From contig JAKUPN010000014.1 in NCBI GenBank assembly GCA_022449545.1, forward strand, positions 1-51,537: a stretch of DNA of 51,537 nucleotides, in the 5' to 3' direction. Source of the DNA: Alphaproteobacteria bacterium. Its GTDB lineage: Bacteria > Pseudomonadota > Alphaproteobacteria > UBA6615. This document shows, piece after piece, positions 44,336-51,537 of the stretch. A program made the translations under genes and the position numbers. The notes beneath the pieces were generated by a model, which saw only the letters and a list, made by a program, of their open reading frames with translations, was not told the DNA's origin and did not search any database. Position 1 is the stretch's first letter; the number at the start of each line of letters is the position of its first letter.

Positions 44336-45295
44336 ATGGCTAGATTTCGTGATTATATTCCTCAAGGAGTGATTCCAGCAGCTTTATTAGCATTTGATGA
44401 TGACTTCGAGATAAATGAATCAGAAACTCGACGTCATTTTCTGTATCTATCTAACGTAGAGGGTGTGACTGCAATAACAGTAAACGGTCACTCTTCCGAA
44501 GTACATGCATGCAGTCATGATGAACAATCATTAATACTCCGCCTTGCCAGTGAAACCGTTGGTGATTATACCCCGCTTATAAACGGCATATATGCAGATG
44601 GAAGTATTGAAGCTGCGCGACTGGCTAAAATGGCTGATAACCTAGGTGCGTCTGCGCTTCTTTGTTTTCCTCCTAATTCAATGAGGATGGGAGGAATACA
44701 GCACCGCCCAGAAATGGCATTGACGCATTTTAAACGGATTGCTGATGCGACGGATCTTCCATTAATTGTTTTTCAATATGGAGATGAATTAGCATACTCA
44801 TTGGATACACTGATTGAGCTTGTAGAAGAAGTTCCAAGTATAGCTGCTGTTAAAGATTGGTCAGTACCACAAAAACACGAAACCCACATAAGAGTATTAC
44901 AATCATTGCCGCGTCCAGTAAATGTTTTGTCAACAAATTCAGCCTGGTTATTGTCTTCATTGGTTATGGGGGCAAATGGTTTGTTGTCTGGTGCGGGATC
45001 AGTAATCGCAGAGCTCCAAGTTAAATTATTTAGAGCTGTGCAATCAAACGATTTAGAAACAGCAAAAGAACTAGCTGATTCAATTTGGCATACTTCAGGT
45101 GTATTTTACAAAGATCCATTTGGGGATATGCATAATCGTATGAAAGAAGCGCTAGTTCTGCTAGGACGACAGAATAAGGCAGTGGTTCGACCACCTTTGG
45201 TAAAACTTAAGCAGACCGAAGTAGCCATGATTGCAGAAGCGCTGGATGCTGCCGGGATTTCATCAGATGAATCCTCGAGAGCTGCTGCTGAATAA
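44336..45295 (+). CDS. Dihydrodipicolinate-synthase-fold lyase, atypical active site
   Basis: The 319-residue protein is a DapA/NanA-fold class I aldolase with Schiff-base Lys173 (IAAVKDWSVP). The position of the DapA Tyr133 is Phe146 (LIVFQYGDE) and the GTTGE motif reads NGHSSE (residues 50-55). It is therefore not a normal dihydrodipicolinate synthase, and it is distant from the lyase at 42626. It ends SSRAAAE. It is divergent from the cupin-lyase operon and followed, after 160 bases, by another cupin. The reaction is probably aldol cleavage or dehydration of a sugar-acid or keto acid. Confidence 0.86.
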   Translation: MARFRDYIPQGVIPAALLAFDDDFEINESETRRHFLYLSNVEGVTAITVNGHSSEVHACSHDEQSLILRLASETVGDYTPLINGIYADGSIEAARLAKMADNLGASALLCFPPNSMRMGGIQHRPEMALTHFKRIADATDLPLIVFQYGDELAYSLDTLIELVEEVPSIAAVKDWSVPQKHETHIRVLQSLPRPVNVLSTNSAWLLSSLVMGANGLLSGAGSVIAELQVKLFRAVQSNDLETAKELADSIWHTSGVFYKDPFGDMHNRMKEALVLLGRQNKAVVRPPLVKLKQTEVAMIAEALDAAGISSDESSRAAAE

Positions 45296-45455
45296 AAAAT
45301 TAGGGCAAGTTCTGAGGGTTAGGTGCTGAATAACTAATTATTTCATTATGGTAGTTTTATTTTTTTGAGTTATTTATTCTACATTTATTGTTAATGTTTA
45401 TTCGATATAGATATTTATTTTAGAATTAAATTTTATGAATTAAGAGGTAAGAATA

Positions 45456-45785
45456 ATGACTACTGCTGCTGCAAAATCCTACACGACATTATCAGATGAT
45501 CGAACCGCTCCTGAACATATAGTTCTGCACGAAGATGAACATTCGAGAATGATTTATTACGTTATTCAGCCTGGTGAACAGACTGGATGGCACACACATG
45601 AATTAGATTACACTGTAATACGTGTCTCAAAAGGAACACTTACTTCTCATTTTTCTGATGGCACTAGCACAGATTTTAATTATGAGCCCGGAACAACATC
45701 TTCATATAAAGCTCCGGTTGAGCATAATGCTATTAATACTGGTGATACACCAATCATAGGATACGAAATAGAGTTTAAAAACTAA
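45456..45785 (+). CDS. Cupin protein
   Basis: The 109-residue cupin has QPGEQTGWHTHELDYTVI (His46, His48, then Asp51 where Glu is usual), a GTLTSHFSDG turn and VEHNAINTG with a final ligand His. AGAGG stands before the ATG. Its stop overlaps the convergent peptidase stop by 4 bases. It may form a transcription unit with the upstream lyase. The specific role is unknown. Confidence 0.82.
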   Translation: MTTAAAKSYTTLSDDRTAPEHIVLHEDEHSRMIYYVIQPGEQTGWHTHELDYTVIRVSKGTLTSHFSDGTSTDFNYEPGTTSSYKAPVEHNAINTGDTPIIGYEIEFKN

Positions 45786-47176
45786 TTATTAGGTAAATCG
45801 TTCCCGATATCCCAGAAAAGTCCTGCTGTAATCTGTAACCCCTCCTTTGCTATGGAGGTTAGCATATGCTCATTTGGAGCATGCTGTGAACAGCCAGTAT
45901 AAGAGTGGGGTATCCAGATGGTAGAGAGATTTAAAGTGTCCATAAAAACTTCATTTGGTATACTGCCGCCTATGTTGGGAACAACAGCAGCCGGTTTTCC
46001 TAACGTTTTTTGAATCGAATAATTAGTTAATTTAGCCCAGTAATCGTTGTGATCTAGTCGTGTCGCCTTCATGCTCGACATACGCGATGGTTTAACCTCT
46101 ATGTCTTTGTAACCATTTTCAATCAGATGCTTTTTCAAGGAAGGCAATACTTCATCAGCATTGGTCCCTACAACGTACCTAAGTTGACATATAGCTCTAG
46201 CAGATGGGGCTATAGCATTTTGAGTTCTCTCAATGTCACCTAATTCCATTGCTAAAACAGAGAAACTATTCCATCCAAAAACTCTTTCCTCTGGAGATAA
46301 ATCTTTTTCACCCCAGTTTTTATCTATAGGTGGAGAGTTTGAACCACCAGAGATTTTAAGTTTTTTGATAATGGATTTTATTTCATTATTTAAAGAATTA
46401 GGTTTCCATGAAGGAATATTTATTTGCCCTCTCTGGTCTACTATAGAGGAGATAGCATTAGACAGAATGATACCAGGATCGCTTATCAGTCCTCCCCAAT
46501 TACCAGAGTGATGTGAGCCTTTTCTTAAATTAAGACTCATTTCAAAATTAATTAGCCCTCTTGAACCTAGCACTATTGTTGCTTGATCTGGATCTACTCG
46601 AGGTCCATCAGAAGCTATAAGGACATCTGCAGATAAATCATGACTTCTGCTGGTACAAAAATCATGTAATCCTCTTGATCCCATTTCTTCATCACTTTCA
46701 ATCAAAATTTTGCAGTTGAATCCAAGGTTTCTCTTTTCTTTTAGTATATGTTGTAAACAAGATATAATTATCCAATGTTGTCCTTTGTTATCTGCTGTTC
46801 CTCTTCCAAATATTTTATTTCCCCTGATAGTAAGTTTCCACGGATCTAAGCCTTTTTCCCATTTATCTTCTTGTCCAACAACTACATCTGCGTGACCATA
46901 GATTAGGACCGTAGGTAAGTCCTTATCTTCTATTCTTTTCGCGATTAAGATTGGTCCTGCTTTAGGATTGGGGTTATCTGATATCTCAGTTTCAAAATCA
47001 TATCTATTTAAAGATGGAACAAGATGATCTAAAAAGTAGTTATGTAATCCTTGCAGAGAATTATCGATCTGGCTCTCTGTTTTCGCTTCTATTAAAAGGT
47101 TTAAATCTTTTATAAACTCTCCATCATCGAAATATCTTTCGATTGATTTGATTACTTTGTTTCGATCATTAGACAT
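45782..47176 (-). CDS. M20-family metallopeptidase / amidohydrolase
   Basis: The 464-residue protein has the M20 di-zinc set: YGHADVV (His95, Asp97), GRGTADNKGQ (Asp129), ESDEEMGSRG (general base Glu163 with Glu164), IASDGPR, and the late HAPNEH histidine. A dimerisation domain is inserted (RKGSHHSGNWGG). No signal peptide is visible. It hydrolyses dipeptides, N-acyl amino acids or similar amides in the cytosol. It is divergent from the flavin monooxygenase at 47242 across 65 bases, which suggests it may release an aromatic amine or acid for that enzyme (inference). Confidence 0.92.
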   Translation of the reverse strand: MSNDRNKVIKSIERYFDDGEFIKDLNLLIEAKTESQIDNSLQGLHNYFLDHLVPSLNRYDFETEISDNPNPKAGPILIAKRIEDKDLPTVLIYGHADVVVGQEDKWEKGLDPWKLTIRGNKIFGRGTADNKGQHWIIISCLQHILKEKRNLGFNCKILIESDEEMGSRGLHDFCTSRSHDLSADVLIASDGPRVDPDQATIVLGSRGLINFEMSLNLRKGSHHSGNWGGLISDPGIILSNAISSIVDQRGQINIPSWKPNSLNNEIKSIIKKLKISGGSNSPPIDKNWGEKDLSPEERVFGWNSFSVLAMELGDIERTQNAIAPSARAICQLRYVVGTNADEVLPSLKKHLIENGYKDIEVKPSRMSSMKATRLDHNDYWAKLTNYSIQKTLGKPAAVVPNIGGSIPNEVFMDTLNLSTIWIPHSYTGCSQHAPNEHMLTSIAKEGLQITAGLFWDIGNDLPNN

Positions 47177-47241
47177 ATTTATATCTTACTGTGAATATCT
47201 ATATAATACCAATTTGGTTATTACATTTGAGGTCTGAAGGA

Positions 47242-48375
47242 ATGAAAATATTAGTTATTGGTGGAGGTCCATCAGGTCTTTATTTTTCTTACCTTATAAA
47301 AAGGGCACACCCAGGCATAGAAATAAAAGTTGTAGAACAGAATCCGAATAATGCCACTTTTGGTTTTGGCGTAGTGTTTTCTGATAAAGCGTTAGAATTT
47401 TTACATGCTGGTGATGAACAAACATATAATTATTTAATGCCCCATATGAAATATTGGTCAGATTTAAAAATTGTTCATAAAGATGAGCATATGGCAATTG
47501 ATGGTAATGGTTTTGCTGCAATTGGCCGCTTGCAGCTGCTAAAGTTACTTCAGTCTCTTTGTTTAGAAATAGGAGTTTTATTTGACTTTAATACAGAGTT
47601 TAAAGATATAAACAGTAATTATGATTATGATTATATTATAGCTGCTGACGGGGCAAATTCTTCTATTAGAAAAAGTTTCCAAGAGGAATTTAAGTCCTCT
47701 GAGACCATTCTTAAAAACCCATTTATTTGGTTCGGTACAACAAAGTTATTTGATTGTCTGAGTCTTACATTTCGATTAAACAATGATGGCGTTTTTTGTG
47801 CTCACCATTATCCTTATAATTCTGAAATGAGCACATTTATAGTTGAGACAGATCCCGAAACGTATAAAAAAGCTGGTTTTTCGGTTCAAGATGAGCATTC
47901 TATTAAGTCTTATTGTGAGCAAGTATTTGTTACTGATTTGGAGGGGCATGAGTTATTAACCAATAAATCAGTTTGGCGTTGGTTCCCTCAAATATGGAAT
48001 GAGCGGTGGAGTTATGAAAATATTGTTTTAATAGGGGACGCTTTACACACAGCACATTTTTCAATTGGTTCTGGAACACGTCTTGCAATGGAAGATGCTA
48101 TTTGCCTTTTTGAAGCTATAAATGAACATCAGACAGATAAAAAATCTGCATTAAGCCAGTATGAAGAGAAACGTCGTCCAAAGTTAGAAAAACTAATAGA
48201 TGCTTCTATTGCAAGCGCTCTATGGTATGAGAGAATGGGTGAACTTGTTAAAAGTCTTCAGCCTTACGAGTTTGCAAAAAGCTATATGACAAGGACCGGC
48301 AGGGTAAGTGATAAAAAATTAAAGTTGATAGCTCCAAACTTTATGGAGAAATATTCTAATTCGAATACTAGTTAG
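47242..48375 (+). CDS. FAD-dependent aryl-CoA monooxygenase (salicylyl-CoA 5-hydroxylase-like)
   Basis: The protein has 377 residues from the ATG at 47242, supported by AAGGA; an in-frame start at 47191 is rejected. It has GGGPSGLYFS at the FAD site, TFGFGVVFSD, FAAIGRLQLL, WFGTTKLFD and GDALHTAHFSIGSGT (from Gly265). These stretches match salicylyl-CoA 5-hydroxylase and the N-terminal half of 2-aminobenzoyl-CoA monooxygenase. The old-yellow-enzyme half found in bifunctional relatives is absent, which favours simple hydroxylation of an aryl-CoA. The next gene, 11 bases later, is an aryl-CoA ligase. Whether the ring substrate is salicylate, anthranilate or another is not resolved. Confidence 0.88.
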   Translation: MKILVIGGGPSGLYFSYLIKRAHPGIEIKVVEQNPNNATFGFGVVFSDKALEFLHAGDEQTYNYLMPHMKYWSDLKIVHKDEHMAIDGNGFAAIGRLQLLKLLQSLCLEIGVLFDFNTEFKDINSNYDYDYIIAADGANSSIRKSFQEEFKSSETILKNPFIWFGTTKLFDCLSLTFRLNNDGVFCAHHYPYNSEMSTFIVETDPETYKKAGFSVQDEHSIKSYCEQVFVTDLEGHELLTNKSVWRWFPQIWNERWSYENIVLIGDALHTAHFSIGSGTRLAMEDAICLFEAINEHQTDKKSALSQYEEKRRPKLEKLIDASIASALWYERMGELVKSLQPYEFAKSYMTRTGRVSDKKLKLIAPNFMEKYSNSNTS

Positions 48376-48386
48376 GAAACTTAATT

Positions 48387-50000
48387 ATGGAAGTTAATGA
48401 TATAACAGATCGTGTCCCAAGGTCTTTGAAAATATCTAAAGACATAAACTTTGATCTTCCTGAAAAGTATAACGCCAGTGAAATTTTATTTGATAACCTA
48501 GAAAAACGACCAGATAAAATCGCTATTTATTCTGATAATGGTAATGCTACCTATAGAGAACTATGTGAAACTTCGAATAAAGTTGGCAATGCCTTGACCG
48601 GTATGGGGCTTAAACCATTTTCACGAATATTAATGGTTTTGGATGATACGGCAATTTATCCTTCAGCAATTTTCGGAGCAATGAGGGCAGGGTTTGTCCC
48701 GGTTTTGATAAACACGCTGTCTCCTCCAGAGATGGTTAATTATTATCTTAAAGATAGTCGATCAACCGTAGTTGTTATTAGTGAACCCTTCTCTCATTTA
48801 ATTACTGAAGAGACAGTATCTGGAACTCATTTAAAAACTTTAATAGTTGATGGAACAATAAAGGTAGACATTCCCGAAATCTCTTCGATTATCTGGAATG
48901 ACTGGATTAGCGGACATTCATCGTCTTTGGTGGCAGCAAATACAAGCAAAGATGATATGGCCTTTTGGATGTATAGTTCTGGTAGCACAGGGCGTCCGAA
49001 GGGAATCGTACATTTACATCATGACATGGCTTATACCAATGAATCTTATGCTAAAGATGTTCTATGCTTGACAGAAGATGACATATGTTATTCACCACCG
49101 AAGATATTCTTTGCTTACGGTTTTGGTAATTCTATAACTTTTCCATTTTCTGTAGGGGCCAGTGTTGTCTTAAGTACTGAGAGGCCCCAACCGGAAATAG
49201 TTTATAATCATGTTGAAAAGTATAAACCTACAGTGTTCTTTGGTTTACCAACTCTTTATAGTTCACTATTAAGTAATAGGGTTAAGAACGAAACAGCTTT
49301 TAACAGCGTTAGATTGTGTATTTCAGCTGCAGAAACTCTTTCCAGAGATTTATTTTCTGCTTGGAATTCTAGGTTTGATTTAGACATAATCGAAGGTTTA
49401 GGTTCTACAGAGGTATTGCATATTTATATTTCAAATAAATCAGAGGATTTTAAGGTAGGGTCCGCTGGAAAACCAGTTAAGGGTTATGAGGTTGAATTAA
49501 GAAATGATGAAGGTACAATTGTAGAAGGGGACGAACCCGGTGTTTTATGGGTTAGAGGTGACTCCAATGCGCCCTGTTATTGGAACAAACTGGATAAAAC
49601 CCTCGAAACTATGAAGGAGGGATGGATATATACTGGAGATAGATTTGAAGTAGATGATGAAGGATTTTATTATTTTCGAGGGCGTGCAGATGACCTAATT
49701 AAGATCAGTGGACAATGGGTATATCCACTTGAAATTGAACTTTGCTTGAAAAATCATCCCTCTATAAAAGAATGTGCTGTTTTAGGCCTCACCCTGGCTG
49801 ATGAACGAATGACTACAAAAGCTTTTGTCGTGCTCTCAGATGGGTATGAGGGGAACCAAATCATGACAACTGAGTTAAAGGACTATGCTCAGAAAAATTT
49901 GTTACCACATAAATACGCACGAGAGATAAGTTACATGAAGTCTCTTCCTAAAACTGGATCGGGCAAAATTGATAGACAAAAGCTTAAAGAAGATATCTAA
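48387..50000 (+). CDS. Benzoate-CoA ligase family protein
   Basis: The 537-residue adenylate-forming enzyme has the P-loop YSSGSTGRPKG (196-206), the PPKIFFAYGFGN segment, ISAAETLS, GLGSTEVLHIYISN, YTGDRF and catalytic Lys527 (TGSGKID). The DDTAIYPSAIFGAMRAGFVPVLINTL stretch is typical of benzoate- and 2-aminobenzoate-CoA ligases rather than acetyl-CoA synthetase. It should make the CoA thioester used by the adjoining monooxygenase. AGGA stands before the ATG. A ThDP enzyme gene follows after 91 bases. Confidence 0.91.
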   Translation: MEVNDITDRVPRSLKISKDINFDLPEKYNASEILFDNLEKRPDKIAIYSDNGNATYRELCETSNKVGNALTGMGLKPFSRILMVLDDTAIYPSAIFGAMRAGFVPVLINTLSPPEMVNYYLKDSRSTVVVISEPFSHLITEETVSGTHLKTLIVDGTIKVDIPEISSIIWNDWISGHSSSLVAANTSKDDMAFWMYSSGSTGRPKGIVHLHHDMAYTNESYAKDVLCLTEDDICYSPPKIFFAYGFGNSITFPFSVGASVVLSTERPQPEIVYNHVEKYKPTVFFGLPTLYSSLLSNRVKNETAFNSVRLCISAAETLSRDLFSAWNSRFDLDIIEGLGSTEVLHIYISNKSEDFKVGSAGKPVKGYEVELRNDEGTIVEGDEPGVLWVRGDSNAPCYWNKLDKTLETMKEGWIYTGDRFEVDDEGFYYFRGRADDLIKISGQWVYPLEIELCLKNHPSIKECAVLGLTLADERMTTKAFVVLSDGYEGNQIMTTELKDYAQKNLLPHKYAREISYMKSLPKTGSGKIDRQKLKEDI

Positions 50001-50091
50001 CCACAGAAACTAAAATTTTTAATTATTTTAAACAAAATCGATTATTCGTAAAATAAACGGATATAAATAATTCTTTTGAGGAGTAATAACG

Positions 50092-51537
50092 ATGACGATT
50101 ATGTCTGGTGCGCAAGTTATGGCAGATATGCTTAAGGGGTATGGTGTTACACATGTATTTATGGTTCCCGCTGTTTTGCGTCGCACTATGGTTGAATTGG
50201 AATTACGTACAGACATAAAACGGTTACATGTTCACTCAGAGAAGACAGCAGCCTACATGGCTGATGGTTATGCAAGGGCAACAGGAAGACCAGGCATTTG
50301 CATGGCACAGGTCATTGGAGCACTAAACTTGGCAGCAGGACTTCGAGATGCTCATTTGGCTCATTCACCAGTTATTGCTATGACTGGTGGCAGAGACCCT
50401 AGCACGAAGTTTCGCGGTGTTTATCAGGAGGTTGATGACGTACCAGCATTTGAACCAGTTACTAAGTTCAATGCTACTATCGATAGTGTTGATAGATTTC
50501 CGGATATGATTAGACAAGCATTTAGAGTGGCCGTATCTGGTACGCCAGGTCCTGTTCATTTGCAGTTTCAAGGTAATGAAGGGCAAATTGATGCAGAAGA
50601 GGCTGAAATGGAGGCTATTTGTGAGATGATGTTTAGTCAGGTTCCACCATTTCGACCTGAGCCATCTGAGACAGATCTTAGATCTGCGTTAGATCAATTA
50701 GAGTCCGCTGAACGGCCAGTGATTATAGCAGGTGGTGGCGTGAGAGCATCGGGTGCATCATCGGCGCTATTGGCTTTGGCTGAACGATTAAATATTCCAA
50801 TAGCTACTTCACTCAATGGTAAGGATTCTATTCCAGGCAATCATCCTCTTTCTGTTGGAGTGGTAGGCACTTACTCACGTGAGAGTGCTAACAGAGTGGT
50901 AAATGAAGCAGATCTAGTTGCTTTCATTGGCACTACCGCTGGAGGAATGACAACACATTTTTGGCAAGTTCCTCCCATTGGTATAGCTGCTATTCAGATA
51001 GATCTTGAACCTGAGACTATTGGAAGAAATTATCCTTTGAAAGCTTCGGTTCAAGCGGATGCCAAAGTTTCTTTGGAAAGAATGTTAGCCCTGACGAACG
51101 CTGAATCCGCTTCTAGCCGATCTAAGTGGATCGAGAGGGCATCCTTGATTGTAAACGAATGGAGAGGAAAGTTTCATGATTTATTAAACTCTGACTCTTT
51201 ACCAATAAGACCTGAACGTATCTGTAATGACTTATCAAAGCACTTACCAAATGATGCTATTGTTGTTGCGGATACTGGTCACGGAGGAATGTGGATGGGT
51301 GGGATGTATGATCTGCGTTCACCAAATCAAAGTTACATGAGGAGCGCAGGTCATCTGGGTTGGGCTTTTCCTGCCGCTCTAGGTGCTAAATGTGGCGCGC
51401 CAGACAGACCTGTTTTTTGTTTCACTGGTGATGCCGGATTTTGGTATCACATCGCTGAAGTTGAAACAGCGGCTCGTTGGGGTATAAAAACCGTAACCCT
51501 TGTAAATAATAATAGTTCTGGAAATCAGTCTAAGAGA
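50092..51537 (+). CDS. Thiamine-diphosphate-dependent enzyme, acetolactate-synthase type (C-terminus outside window)
   Basis: The gene starts at an ATG (50092) with GAGGAG upstream and runs open for 482 codons to the right edge. The N-terminal PYR domain has the cofactor-activating glutamate Glu50 (VHSEKTAAYMADGYARATG); a central domain follows (VIIAGGGVRASG near 210-220); the PP domain has the magnesium/ThDP motif GDAGF (446-450) with VNNN later. Such enzymes cleave or form C-C bonds next to a carbonyl (decarboxylases, carboligases, lyases). It is probably the third gene of the aryl-CoA operon, but its substrate and last part cannot be seen. Confidence 0.9.
   Translation, partial: MTIMSGAQVMADMLKGYGVTHVFMVPAVLRRTMVELELRTDIKRLHVHSEKTAAYMADGYARATGRPGICMAQVIGALNLAAGLRDAHLAHSPVIAMTGGRDPSTKFRGVYQEVDDVPAFEPVTKFNATIDSVDRFPDMIRQAFRVAVSGTPGPVHLQFQGNEGQIDAEEAEMEAICEMMFSQVPPFRPEPSETDLRSALDQLESAERPVIIAGGGVRASGASSALLALAERLNIPIATSLNGKDSIPGNHPLSVGVVGTYSRESANRVVNEADLVAFIGTTAGGMTTHFWQVPPIGIAAIQIDLEPETIGRNYPLKASVQADAKVSLERMLALTNAESASSRSKWIERASLIVNEWRGKFHDLLNSDSLPIRPERICNDLSKHLPNDAIVVADTGHGGMWMGGMYDLRSPNQSYMRSAGHLGWAFPAALGAKCGAPDRPVFCFTGDAGFWYHIAEVETAARWGIKTVTLVNNNSSGNQSKR

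Noticed and set aside
42626-45295. dapA (lysine biosynthesis) duplicates
   Set aside because: Both lack the DapA tyrosine and GTTGE motif and lie among catabolic genes.

Overview
This window is a gene-dense, AT-rich bacterial chromosome segment; lines sampled by eye run about 35-40% GC. It carries about 50 intact protein genes, a gene cut off at each end, and one tRNA-Ser gene. The mix fits a free-living proteobacterium, most likely a marine-type alphaproteobacterium: a TRAP transporter, a LysR regulator, AmtB with a P-II protein, several CaiB-type CoA-transferases, 3-hydroxyisobutyrate dehydrogenase relatives, and cyclase, cupin and molybdenum-hydroxylase genes. The taxonomic call is inference from gene content. 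No insertion sequence, prophage, CRISPR array or plasmid gene was seen.

Layout. 1-2.2 kb: two adjacent isopenicillin-N-synthase-type dioxygenases and a short-chain dehydrogenase (SDR). 2.3-6.9 kb: a LysR regulator divergent from a luciferase-like flavin monooxygenase, then a CaiB CoA-transferase divergent from a beta-hydroxyacid dehydrogenase. 6.9-9.6 kb: housekeeping nitrogen genes (amtB then glnK) and a deiodinase-like redoxin. 9.7-17 kb: an alpha/beta hydrolase with an SDR, three tandem cyclase-family (kynurenine-formamidase-like) paralogues, an EthD-like small protein and a catabolic histidinol-dehydrogenase-family enzyme. 17-21 kb: a TRAP transporter split across a divergent promoter region that carries inverted repeats, then a cupin. 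21-28 kb: the iron-sulfur and FAD subunits of a molybdenum hydroxylase, divergent from a seven-gene operon (two glutathione transferases, a PuuE-like deacetylase, a 2-hydroxyacid dehydrogenase, a nitroreductase, a cupin, a fumarylacetoacetase-family hydrolase). 28-33 kb: rhomboid protease, DUF1330 tandem protein, tRNA-Ser(GCT), a compositionally foreign CocE-type hydrolase, a secreted nuclease and a glyoxalase-fold protein. 33-41 kb: metallo-beta-lactamase-fold hydrolase, a second beta-hydroxyacid dehydrogenase / crotonase / CaiB group, NIPSNAP, SDR, the lone molybdopterin subunit of a molybdenum hydroxylase, and purU. 41-51.5 kb: a second alpha/beta hydrolase, two dihydrodipicolinate-synthase-fold lyases each near a cupin, an M20 peptidase, a salicylyl-CoA-5-hydroxylase-like monooxygenase with an aryl-CoA ligase, and a ThDP enzyme cut by the right edge.

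Reading it together: apart from nitrogen sensing, purU, rhomboid and the tRNA, nearly every gene is a small-molecule catabolic enzyme, in short operons of alternating strand, with one recognisable regulator. The recurring chemistry is oxidation (2-oxoglutarate, flavin and molybdenum oxygenases or hydroxylases), CoA activation or transfer, and hydrolytic ring opening or C-C cleavage. I infer an accessory catabolic region for uptake and breakdown of organic acids and aromatic or N-heterocyclic compounds. The substrates cannot be read from sequence. The best-defined step is the pair at 47.2-50.0 kb, a CoA ligase plus a stand-alone aryl-CoA hydroxylase.
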